The notes below the pieces were generated by a model. It ran no database searches. It had not been told where the DNA came from and saw only the letters and a program-made list of their open reading frames with translations. This document shows, one piece after another, positions 45,007 to 55,240 of a stretch of 64,000 nucleotides of DNA; the stretch's first letter is position 1; each line of letters starts with the position of its first letter. The DNA lies in the NCBI GenBank assembly GCA_030549775.1, contig CM060172.1, positions 123,927,122 through 123,991,121 of the forward strand, in the 5' to 3' direction. Position numbers and translations under genes: made by a program. The DNA comes from Tamarix chinensis. Its lineage: Eukaryota > Streptophyta > Magnoliopsida > Caryophyllales > Tamaricaceae.

Positions 45007-45756
45007 TTATTGGTGGCCAAGGGTGGCGGCAACGACAGCAGCGAGGCTGTGAAGGTGGTTGCCGGGGTGGAGGGGGCTAAGAAGGAAGGAAAAGGAAGGG
45101 GGAAATAAGGGGCTGCAACTTGCAAGGGTTGGTTTCAGCCAAAGGGGTGGTAGGGGAGGTTGCAGGGAGTGGTTTGGTGGCTTAAGTGGCGACAAAGGAG
45201 GCTGGACGACAGCGGAAGGAGGAGGTGTAGGGTGGTTGCCAAGAAGGAAGAAAAAGGAGAGAAAAAGAATAGGGGAGGAAGAAGGGGCTACAAGGTGGCT
45301 CGGGGATGTTGTGGTGGTGCAGGGCGGGAGTAGAAGGATACAGAAGGTGATGCAGGCAGCTGGTGAGGCGGACGAAGTGGCAGAGGGGGCGGTGGTGTAA
45401 AAATAGGGGGAGAGGATGAAGGAGAAGAAAATGGAGAAGAGGATATCAGGGAAGGGAAGAAGACTCAAAAATGGGGCAGAAAAGGGCTGGTGAGGAGAAG
45501 AAAAGAAGAGGGAGAGAAAGGGGGAGTAGGTGGCCGATCGAGGCAATAGTAGGGTGGTAAGGGTGGTCCGGTTGTAGGGAGAGGGAAGAGAAGAAGAGGG
45601 GAAAATAGGGCATACAAGGAGGGTTTGTAGGGGTTGGTTTTGTCCAAAAATAGGAAGAAAAGGACAAGGGAGAAAGTGGAAGGGTTGCAGTGGTGGCAGG
45701 GAGAGGTTGTAGGATGGTGGAGGGGCGTGCTCGGGATGATTAAGCATGCGCAACAA
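45007..45756 (-). other. Leader of LTR A6 with a 249-codon Pro/Ser/Leu-rich open frame
   Basis: Sense-strand open frame in the CT-rich leader. Peptide strings resemble frames of A7 (LPPLQP, RSATY, SSASP..C, LLLPP.TTTT, KPP.HSLQPPL), but in A7 the matching strings fall in at least two different frames (51208-51807 and 51588-51797). Frame is therefore not conserved while nucleotides are. I treat it as non-coding. Confidence 0.5.
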
Positions 45757-46594
45757 AGAAATAAAGAAGAAGAGGAAGAAAAGAAGGTAGGTCAGGCAAA
45801 AGGAAAAAGAAAGGGGGAGTGAGCTGGCTGGGTCGAGGGGGAGAGGAGAAAAGAAGAAGAAAAAAAGGCTGGGCTAGGCTGGTCGACGTCTACGAGAGAG
45901 GAAGGAGAAGAAAAGAAAGGCAGGGGTTGAGCCTACGTTGTAGGGTGGGAGAAAGAGATGAGGAGAGGGGAGTGGGTTGGTGGCTCAGGCACGAGAAGAG
46001 GAAGGCTGGCCTGGAGGCCTAAAGAGAAGGGAAAAAGAAAATGAAAGAAAGGAGGAAAGAGGGGGGAAAGGAAATGGAAAAATAGGGGGAAATATATAAA
46101 ATAATTTATGGAAAAATAGGATGTAATATTTTTGGAAAATAAATTTATTTAATAATTTAATTTAATATAATTAAATATATGGTTTAAAAAGGTTAATTTT
46201 AGGAAAATATTGGTTTGGAAATTTATTCAAATAAAGTGAGTATGATAAAATAATAAAATATTTATTTTAATTTATTAAATATTCATATCCAATTTTATTT
46301 ACTCAAAATCCATAAAATAATTACATTAAATAAATTTAAAAGCTAATTTATCCCAAATAAAAACTATTTATTAAGTTATAGGTTTTTAAAATTTTAGGGG
46401 ATTATAGAAAATGACTAAAATACCCCTGAGGCTAAAGTTACCACAATATCATCCATTTCCATTAAAATTCCATTTTATTTATTAAATTGTTATAAAAAAG
46501 GTTAGCATACCATAATTAATTAATTTATCGTGTAATTAAACCATCAGATACACCAAATGACCATTTTGTCCTTATACATAATTTTGCACATAAA

Positions 46595-47180
46595 ACCCTA
46601 ACATGTGTTTCTAAAACATAAAACACATATTCTCATATTTAAAAACAAATAATACATATTAGGTATGTTTATTAGAATAATCATCATGGTATACTCAAAA
46701 TTACCAAAATACCCCTATGCTATAGAATAGTAACAATCATGTCGATACATGTGTTTCTAAAATAACAAAACAACTATTTAAATGCTTAACAATAAATAAT
46801 ACATACCAAGCATGTTTATTGGAATAATCATCATGGTGCACCCAAAATTACCAAAATACCCCTAGGCCATATAATAGTAATAATCATATCAAAAAATGTA
46901 TTTCTAAAACAACAAAACACCTATTATCATACTTGACAGTAAATAATACATATCAGGCATGTACATTAGGAAAATCATCATAGCACACTCAATGTTACCA
47001 AAATATTCCTAGGCCATATAATAGTAATAATCATGCTCAAACATGTGTTTCTAAAATATCAAATCACGTACCCCCATACTTAACAATAATTAGAACACAC
47101 CAGGCTTCCTAGTTAAGATTAAATATCATGATATGCTTAAATAACCAAATTGCCCCTAGGGATCATGATAATAAATAATT
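46595..47180 (-). repeat. 147-bp tandem repeat in LTR B2
   Basis: Four copies of a unit starting near CATGTGTTTCTAAAA and containing AATAATACATA(C/T)(C/T)A(A/G)GCATGT, AATAATCATCATGGT and CAAAATACCCCTAGGC. Starts fall at about 46602, 46748, 46895 and 47042. B1 has only one copy of this sequence (about 32030-32180). Confidence 0.8.
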
Positions 47181-49930
47181 ATGCTACAAGTGTATCTAAA
47201 CTAGTTTAACCGAACTCATTCACATGTACATATTATTCAAAATCTCTTCCCAACATTTGAACCGTTTTAATCTCACTTTTGTACATGTGATATTTTGCAT
47301 AGGATAACATGCTTCATTTTTTGATTTTGATGATAATAATAATAATAAATACATAATAATTTGTAACAAATCATGCGTAATACAATTTACATGTCAAAAC
47401 CCTAGTGTGCTATCTACAATATCCAAATATTTTAATGGAGTATAAAGGTTACATGATTTTTAGCAAAAGCACAATTTACAGGTAATCTCCTAAAAATTGT
47501 TAGGATCCACTAATAAAAATTTTGTACCTAAAAATAATATCACAAATACCATACTAATAATTGACTAATAAAATAATATTTTTTATTAAATATAAAATTA
47601 CTAAACTACCCTTGCATATTAATAACTACTAAATAATTTTAAAATTAAAACACAAATCATGTTGCATGTGCAGTGTAAGCCATGCACATAGGAGGTTTGG
47701 GGGTTGGCCAATTATTGGTTGGAGGTGGTGGATGGTTGGTGTTGGTTTGTTCTGTCAGTGTCAGAGGCTACAATGAGAGGTGAAGGTGGTAGTGGCTAGG
47801 TGGGTTGGTGCATGAAGGTCGAGGAGCTCGAGAGGCCATGACAGTTGTGGGAAAGGAGTTAACATAGATGAAGGGAAAAGAGAGGAATAAGAAGGAAGTT
47901 TTGTTGATGCAGGGTGTATGCTGGTGGTGTGGTGGCCACGAGCAAGCTTAGTTGGGAGGAGCTGTAGTTGAATGGAGGGTGGTGGAGATGGCTGCAAGAT
48001 GGCATGGTGTAAGGTAGAATGCAAGGTAGAGGTAGTTGGGTGGTGGTGAGGTTGTGGCTAGAGATAAAGTGGGTAGGGAGGCTATAGGTGTAGAGAAAAT
48101 GATGGTGTCAAGTGGAGGAGATGGAAACGAAAAATACTAGTGTTGCTTGGGGTATGGATACTAGAGTTATGATTGGTGATAAGGGCAAGGATTAGTAGAA
48201 GTCACTGAAGGGACAAGGAGGACGGGAAATAGGTTGGTGGGAGAGAAGGAATGAGTAGGGAAGAAGAGAAAAGAAGGTGGTTGATGGTGGATGATGAAAT
48301 GGTGGTAGCGGTGATGGTGGGACTAGAAATGTAGAGGAAAAGGAGGGTTGGTCGCGATGGGGAAAAGTAGAGGTGGGGCATGAAGAGAAGAAGAAGAAGA
48401 AGAAGTGAGGGATGGGCTTAGGCACACGACGGGGTAGGTGAAAATTTGTATGAGAAAAGGTGTAAATAGAGGTAGGAGGTGCAGGGTTGACAGGGTTGGT
48501 AGGCAACAAGGTGTAGGGTGGACAATGCAAGTTGGAAGAGGAGGTGCAAGAGCCAAAATGGAAAGGGGAAAAGGGCATGTGAGAGAGAAAGGGAAGGGTT
48601 GTTTGGCTAAGAAAGGAAAGGGAGGTAGGTTAGGGTGCAGGAATGCATGGTAGAGGCACACTATGCAAATGAGGGCATGTTTGGGAATCTGACAGGTAAG
48701 GGCGAAGAAGAAAAGAAAGGTAGGTTGGGTTGTTGGGTGCGGGGAAAGAAAAGAAAGGGAGAAGAGAGGTGGGTGCTGTTGAGAAAGAAAAATAAAATAA
48801 ATGGAGAAAAGTAGGCTTGCCAGGGGAAAAAGAAAAAAAAGGGAAGTTAGGTCGGTGCGGGAAGGAAGAAAATAAAGGTGGAGAAATGGGTTAGCTTGGG
48901 TAAGAAGAAAAAAGAAAAGAAAAGAAAAGAAAAGAAAAGAGAAAAAGAAAGAAAAGGGAAAAGAAAAAAGAAAATAAATTTATGGTTAGAATTAAAATTA
49001 GGTTTTTAAGGTTTTAAGATAATATTAATTTATCTGAATTTAGGGTATTAAATAAAAAAAGGGTAAAATTATCGATTTGGGGTTGGTTAAAATAAAAAGG
49101 ATAAGATAAAATGATTATAATAAATTATTAAGATTTACGGGTCACATGTTAATAAAAATAATTAAATTAATATATAAAGGTTAAAATTTTTGGATAAAAG
49201 GCTAAAAATTTTGAATTGGGATTATAAAAATTGAAGGTATTAGTATTACAATGACTTTAAGAAAACTATAAAGAAACTTACTGTAAAATAATGGTGTAAT
49301 TCGACCGAACGACACACAAGGAAGATAAGGGAATGGAGAGGGAGCCTAGAGAGAGTTTGTGGGAGTTATAAAAATGGATTAACAGGTATATAGGAACAAT
49401 ATTTACATGAGGAATTGGGAGTGAGGCGTGCGAAATGTGGAGGAATGACCAAGGTGTAAGGTTGGTGCATGTTTTGGGCACTTCACGTGAGTAGGGGAGA
49501 AAAAGGACAAGGTGTTGTTAGTTGGTATACAGAGGTAAATGTAGGTGTAGTGAGCTAGTGGATGGGAATGGAAGGGAAATAAAGTAATGCAAGATGTTGT
49601 GCATGGCTCAAATAGGAAAGGGGAGTAGGGCAATCGGGATGGGGAGAGTGAAATGAAAAAAATAAAAAGGGAAAATGAAATATAATTTAGGGTTAGAGTT
49701 GGGATTAGGTTTAAATTCAAGATTAGAGAATTAAGGTAAATTTATCAATCATTCAGAATTAGAGTTAGGTTAAAATATTAATAACATATAATTAGAGTTA
49801 GGATTAGATTTAGATTTAAGATTAATTAATTAGGGTAAGATAAAAATATTGATAGCCCAATATTAGGATTATATTAAGATATTAATTATTTGTGATTAGG
49901 GTTAAATAAAATGTCAGGTGTTACATATAT

Positions 49931-50562
49931 GTTGGGTGATTTGGTAGATGGTGGTAATAAAGGACAAGTTATCAGTGATGAAGTTCATGACCCCATAGAT
50001 GATGACTTAGCCAGAAATAGAAATGGTCCTTATTACAAATAGTCATTCCAAGAGATGGATGTTGAATTGTATCTCGGGTATAAGAATTTCTTAGCTTTAA
50101 TATATTTTTCTTGTGAAGTTGATGTATCATAGGGTATTAAATAAGTGGGTAAATAAGTCTTTTGATGAGCTTCTTATATTGCTAAAAGAATTTCTTCTAG
50201 AAGGAACTAAGTTGCCCAAATCACACTAATAAATAAAAAAAGAGGATAAAGAAGCTCGATTTAGGTAAAAAAAAAGTCATTCATGTGTCCAAATATGATT
50301 ATGTTTTGTATAAGAAACAAAATGTAGATTGAGACATTTATCCTTTATATGGTACCTTTCACTGGATATATGCATCTACAATAGGTAAGAAAATACCTTA
50401 TAAGCTTATGTGGTACTTCCATTGACGCTGATATTGAAAAGATTGTACGCTAATATATGCACAACTTAGGATATGAAGTGGAATTTAAAGGGGCAGTCAA
50501 CAAAACTAGAGGTACTATGTCATGTTGTTTATGGTGAATTGTGGAAGCATTTTTACACCAAT
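49931..50562 (+). pseudogene. CACTA transposase, middle fragment
   Basis: Continues the N-terminal fragment after removal of C1. Translation includes MLGDLVDGGNKGQVISDEVH, ELYLGYKNFLALIYFSCEVD, ELLILLKEFLLEGTKLPKSH, a decayed IHVSKYDYVLYKKQNVD, and KKIPYKLMWYFPLTLILKRL. These match the TnpD blocks 'LYPGC..FSKL.F', '(LL)ELLKEAFPEG..LPKS(Y)', 'IHACPNDC.LY.KE' and 'P.K.L.YFPLIPRLKRL(F/Y)'. The cysteines of the zinc-like motif after LYKK are lost. It ends at VVYGELWKHF, corresponding to 'HP.D..AWK.FD', where A7 is inserted. Confidence 0.85.
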
Positions 50563-51207
50563 TGTAATCCCCCAAAATTTTAAAAAACTATAATTTAATA
50601 AATAGCTTTTATTTGGGATAAATTTAGCTTTTAAAATTATTTAATTTAATTATTTTATGGATTTTTAAGTATATATATTTGGATAGGAATATTTAATAAA
50701 TTAAAATAAATATTTTGTTATTTTATCTTACTCTTTTTATTAAATAATTTTTTAAACTAATATTTTACCAAAATTATCATTTTTAAACCCATATATTTAA
50801 TTAAATTATTAAATAAATTTATTACCCACAAATATTACATTATATTATTTTATAAATTAAATTATTTTAATTTTTCCTATTTTCCCTTTTCCTTTTCCCC
50901 CTTTTCCTTTTCTTTCTCCCTTTTCTCCTTTTTCTTCTTTCTTTCTTTTTCCTTGTCCTCCTTCGAGCCGCCAGCATTAGCCTGCTTCCTCTCCTGCGCC
51001 TAGGTCGCTGACTCATTCTCCCTCTCCCCCACCCGCATCGACTAGCCCAGCTCCCCTCTCCTTTTCTTTCTTTTTCTTTCCCCCTCCTACTCGGGCCGGC
51101 CTAGTTCCCCTATTTTTTTACTCCTGACCGGCCTACTGCTGCTACCCCTTCTCTTCCCTTCCGTCTTCTTCCATATCATACCCCGACTATACACCAATTC
51201 CGACGCC

Positions 51208-51930
51208 ATGCTTGCCATCTCGATCATGTATAGCTACCACCGTCTGCCACCACTGCAACCCTCTCTCTCCTCCATCCTTTTTTTCACCATTTCGAACCCA
51301 ACTGGCCACGCACTCCCCATCACGCATGGCCTTCCTTTCCCCCTCTTCCCTTCCCTCTCCCTACCATCCTACCATTTCCCTATCGCCCTACACTCTGCCA
51401 CCCGATCAGCCACCTATTTCCCTCTCCTTCCTCTCCCTTCTCTTCTCCTCACAAGCCCTCTCTGTGCCCCATTTCTTCGAGTCTTTCACCTTCCCCGACC
51501 TCCCTCTTCTCCATTTCTTCTCCTTCATTTCCCTCCCTGTTTTGGCTCCACCGCTTCCTCTGCCTCACCAACCACCTGCACCACCTTGTGCACCCTTCTA
51601 CTCCCACCCTACACCACCACAACACCACTCAAGCCACCCCACAACTCCTTCTTCCTCCCCTCTTCTTTTTCTCCCCTTTTTCCTCTCTTCTCAGCAACCT
51701 CCCTGCAACCCCTTTGTCCATCGCCGTCCCTCTACCGCCACCCAAACCACCAAGCCACTCCCTGCAACCTCCTCTACTACCCCCACACTTCCTTTAGCCA
51801 AAACTAACCCTTACAGCCCTTCATTTTCCCCTCTCTTTTCCTTCTTTCCTAGCCCCGTCCACTCCTACAGCCCACTTTGCAGCCTCATCACTGCCGCCGC
51901 CGCCATTAGCCGCCAATAACCTATCCCCGA
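51208..51930 (+). other. Leader of LTR A7 with overlapping Pro/Ser-rich open frames
   Basis: Frames of 199 codons (51208-51807) and 235 codons (51212-51919) overlap in different phases. Strong C/T bias removes stops from several frames at once. Comparison with A6 shows that similarity jumps between frames. Judged non-coding. Confidence 0.5.
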
Positions 51931-52779
51931 CCACCACCTACACTCCCTCTCCACCCCTGCACCCTTCCCTTGCCTTAACTCTCCTCCACCTACCCTCCTC
52001 TTGGCCCCCAAAACCCCAACCCGAACCATCTCCCTCTCCCTTCTACCTTATCACCCTCGACCCTTTTCCCCCCTTACAACCTACATGTGGCTCACGCTAC
52101 TCATGCAACATGAGTTCCACATTATTTTGGGGAATTGTTTTGTTTAATTATTAAGATATATTAATGGCTAAGTAAAGTGTGTTATTAATTAAGTTTTTAT
52201 AAAGTTTTATCCTTTTTAGTTTTCCTACTTCTAATATAATAACTATTGATATTATTTTTAGCGGTTAATTTTGCTGATTAAAGCTTGAAGCTTTAACTGG
52301 GATACTAGTAAGGTTTGACCTTTGTGGGAAGTTGGTTAATCGTTAAACCCCCACTTAAATGCATGGATAAACGTATGTTAGCATATTAAGGTTTATTTTT
52401 AATATGTTATTATGCTTGGTATATGTTGTTTAATATAATATATGTAGTTTCTTGTATTGATTGATAAAAAGGAAGCATATTAGTTTATATGCTATATATA
52501 GAAATAGTGTTTAAGGAAAGAGTTTGGTTATTAATGAAAATGTTAAGTACTTATTCATGTTGTATTATGTTATATTATGTGACCATTGATCCATGAATAA
52601 TATTGTTGTGAGCCTAGAGGCATTTTAGTAATATTTCTTGAGTAAGAGTGTGGCCTAATATGTGTGGATTTTAATGAGTATTATGTTGAAATATAATAGT
52701 TGGCGGAGTTGGATAATAACAATAGAGTATTAATATTAATACTGTATGTAGTGGTGATAATTTGATAAAGGTGATGTAA

Positions 52780-53440
52780 TAAAGGGTAAAATGGTAATTT
52801 GTAAGTAAAAGGGTATTATGGTAATTTTGAAAGTAAAAGGGTAAAATGGTAATTTTAGAAGTAAAGGGTAAAATTATAATTTTGGGAAGTGAATGGTAAA
52901 ATAGTAACTTTATGAGTAAGGGGGAAATGGCAATTTTGTAATTTAAGGGTAAAATGGTAATTTTGGATGTAAAGGGGCAAAATGGTAATTTGTAAGTGAA
53001 AAGGATAAAATGGTAATTTTGTATGTAAAGGGTAAAATGGTAATTTTAGAAGTAGAGGGTAAAATGGTAATTTTGGAGGCAAAGGGCAAAATGGTAATTT
53101 TGTAAGTAAAAGTATAAAATGGCAATTTGCAAGTAGAAGGGGAAAATGATAATTATGGAAAAGGATAGTTTGGTAATTATGATCATAGAGAAGGGCAATT
53201 TGGTAATTTTACCAACTAAAGGGTAATTTGGTAATTTTGATAATGGAAAAGGGTAATTTGGTAATTAGGATAATGGATAAGGGCATTTTGGTAATTATGA
53301 TAATGGAGAAGAGTAATTTGGTAATTATGATAATAAAGAAAGGCAATTTGGTAATTTATCCAACAAAAGGGCTATTTAGTAATGTAACAAAGGAGAAGAA
53401 TAATTCGGTATTCTAATCGACCAAAGGGGAAATATGATAA
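52780..53440 (+). repeat. Minisatellite of LTR A7
   Basis: About twenty copies of GGGTAAAATGGTAATTTTG with spacers AAGTAAAA or AAGTAG (52780-53140), then AAGGGTAATTTGGTAATTAT with GATAATGGAG (53155-53400). Same two-part structure, in opposite orientation, as A6. Confidence 0.92.
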
Positions 53441-54339
53441 GTGTAACAATTATGAAGGGTGATTGGTGACCTAATAAGCGTAGAAAATAGTTGGTAACCT
53501 AAACTGAGTAAGGATGTGGCTAAGAATAACTATATGTGGGTTACGTGCCTTGCGTGTCATGTGTTATGACATATTGTGTACTTTATGCTTAACGAGTAAT
53601 CATTTGTAGTACAACTTGGAGTGAAGGTATGCTTATGTGACTTCCTTATGGCATGTAGATGATGATTATATATGTTGTGCGTACGATGTTATATGATGTG
53701 ACCCTCTAGGACATACATGTTAGGATGTTTAATAATAGGATATGGCATGAAAGGATAAAAAGGAACAAATGGGAATTGAGTTGACTAAGGGGACATGAGA
53801 GTGACCTTATTATCTCATGATCCATTAGGGGGAAAATAAAAGGAGCTTAGGATCAAAATGAATGAGTGATGCAACTCTTGCATAGGATATTTTTAGGGTT
53901 TGCATGGGATGATCCTTGCGTAAGAAAGGTGTCAGGGTTTGAGCGACCAACTAAGGTTTTACGGTCACATGTATAATTGGTGAGTAGAGTGATGGGATTT
54001 GGGTGGAATCTAAATAAGATGAGGTGTGAGGCAATAAAAGAAAGGTTCGGCCACATAAGTCCAATTAGGGTTTCAAGGTAAAACCCTAGAGGGTGGTAGT
54101 GAGATAATTTGAAAGTCATAAGGTGATGGGTCTCAACCCACACCCTTAGGAGTTAGGTCTTTGTTATGAGTAAATATAAGGAGGAATGGATGTCATGGTG
54201 TGATAAGAGTCGGAAAGGTCTCAAGATATTGGACGGACCCTCTCGGAAGGATAGAAGTAGAGGTCAGTGACATGCATGTTAAGGGTGAAATACTTTGAAT
54301 AAGATACGAATAAGACACTAATCACTTAAAGAGGAAGAA

Positions 54340-54605
54340 TGTTGAGCCGGACCCAGACCGTTCCATCGACAAATAACAGTGGCCAGGAGCCAGGATGCCC
54401 TGCATGACCTATCCACCAACTATAATAATGGAGGATTCCGTGCTCAACAAACCAAACATAATGAAACTAAGACATTGGAAATACACTAAGTACTTACAAT
54501 GAAACACCATGTGAGTCGGGGCCAGACCAGTCCACTGGTGAATAATAGTATCCAGGAGCATTTTTTCCTGCATGACCGATACACCGACTATAATAGTGGG
54601 GTTCC
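54340..54605 (+). repeat. ATAATAGTGG-type repeats of LTR A7
   Basis: Four copies of (G)ACC..TCCA(C/T)(C/T)G.CAAATAA.AGTGG and GACCGAT(A)CACCGACTATAA followed by TAGTGGGG, with linker CCAGGAGCCAGGATGCCCTGC or similar. Confidence 0.8.
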
Positions 54606-55104
54606 CGCACTCACATGGATATAAAATATGAGAGATGATTGAATAATGATGAACTAATGGCTTAAGGCCCTAGTAGTATTGATTATACGTTATAACCTAT
54701 TAATATCTAATTGACTTGTTAAGTATGTAAATGTATGGATGTGAATATTATGTATACACCTATCATTATGTATGAATATAGTGTTGTATCATGTGTTACA
54801 TTACAGGCCTGCTTTTAAGTGTGTTTTTAAAGGGTTACTCAATACCATAGTACTTAAGGGTTCCATTTATGGGGACATTACCTATTCAATGGGCAGTGTC
54901 CCTTGTAAGTCCTTGTTCAAGAGCTATTCGAGTGAGCAATGGGAAAGAGTGTAAGGATTATCTGAAATCCTTTAGGGTTCACGTCTCTCTCTTTTAACTC
55001 CTGATTTTAATGTAACTTGTATTCTTGTAAATGGTTTACTACGCTACTCTGATTTAATTATGGTTTGAGTTCTCGTAAACTGTATTTTACACTTTTAGCC
55101 TTAG

Positions 55105-55150
55105 CACTTGGTACTGGAATGGTAGAAGTGAACCGGTCTGATACTAAGTG
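55105..55150 (+). other. 3'-terminal hairpin module of LTR A7
   Basis: CACTTGGTAC and ATACTAAGTG arms (nine of ten pairs counting wobbles), inner TGGAATGGTAG...ACCGGTCT. Flanked by TTTTAGCCTTAG and TAGCGGTAACAT as in A4. Confidence 0.68.
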
Positions 55151-55240
55151 TAGCGGTAACATCTCCAAAATTCATTGTCACTAACTCTTTTAAATGAAAC
55201 AAAAATTTTTAGTAGTGAATTTTGGGGGTGTTACACCAAT

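Larger units (their letters stand above)
39947..46406 (-). mobile_element. Solo LTR A6 inside B2 (about 5.3 kb own sequence)
   Basis: Starts TGTAATACCCCCAAAATT at 39947 and ends AAATTTTAGGGGATTATA at 46406. Flanks AAAAA (39942-39946) and GAAAA (46407-46411). The host rejoins as TTAGGTTAAAAATGACTAAAAT, matching B1 near 31860. It has the A-type 3' hairpin (40057-40102) and CCACTATTATAG array (40600-41045), but also B-type GGGACACAAAGGTACACC strings (41160-41400), and a minisatellite of ATTACCAAATTACCCTTCTCC type (43080-44150) where A1-A5 have triplet arrays. A7 is its closest relative. Interrupted by a hAT-like element (41681-42810). Minus orientation. No gag-pol. Confidence 0.85.
38338..49250 (-). 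mobile_element. Solo LTR B2 inside C1 (about 4.4 kb own sequence)
   Basis: Starts TGTAATACCCCCAAATTT at 38338 and ends TATTAGTATTACA at 49250. The inverted ends match over eight bases (TGTAATAC/GTATTACA). Flanks ATGAA (38333-38337) and ATGAC (49251-49255) agree at four of five. Interrupted by A6; own segments are 38338-39941 and 46407-49250. Shares with B1 the AAGGCTACTACC-type array, the ATTTACTCGAGG block and the TACCCTACCAA...ATACCCC block, plus the join sequence around the A6 insertion. Purine-rich on the plus strand at 47640-48980 (CT-rich leader and U3 on the sense strand). No gag-pol. Confidence 0.82.
35806..49925 (-). mobile_element. Solo LTR C1 (about 3.2 kb own sequence)
   Basis: Starts TGTAACACCCTTATTTTC at 35806 and ends AATGTCAGGTGTTACA at 49925. 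Flanks GATAT (35801-35805) and TATAT (49926-49930) agree at four of five bases, and the CACTA transposase reading frame resumes across it. Own segments are 35806-38332 and 49251-49925. Minus orientation, judged by a GAGTAAGGTAACAATAC string at 36233 that matches the end of the A triple-hairpin module, and degenerate CACTATT...GATGGAA repeats at 36340-36870. More diverged than A or B. No gag-pol. Confidence 0.78.
50563..55235 (+). mobile_element. Solo LTR A7 (4673 bp)
   Basis: Starts TGTAATCCCCCAAAATTTT at 50563 and ends GTGAATTTTGGGGGTGTTACA-like at 55235. Perfect TSD CCAAT at 50558-50562 and 55236-55240; the transposase reading frame of the CACTA host resumes across it. Plus orientation. Order: AT-rich U3, CT-rich block (50870-51180), leader with Pro/Ser-rich frames (51200-51930), dyad 52090-52118, AT-rich DNA, minisatellite 52780-53440, TTGCATGGGAT-type strings 53890-54100, ATAATAGTGG repeats 54340-54605, 3' hairpin 55105-55150. 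Its ends are the sharpest of all copies (inverted over about 16 bases). No CTATAAATA box as in A1-A5 was found. No gag-pol. Confidence 0.92.
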
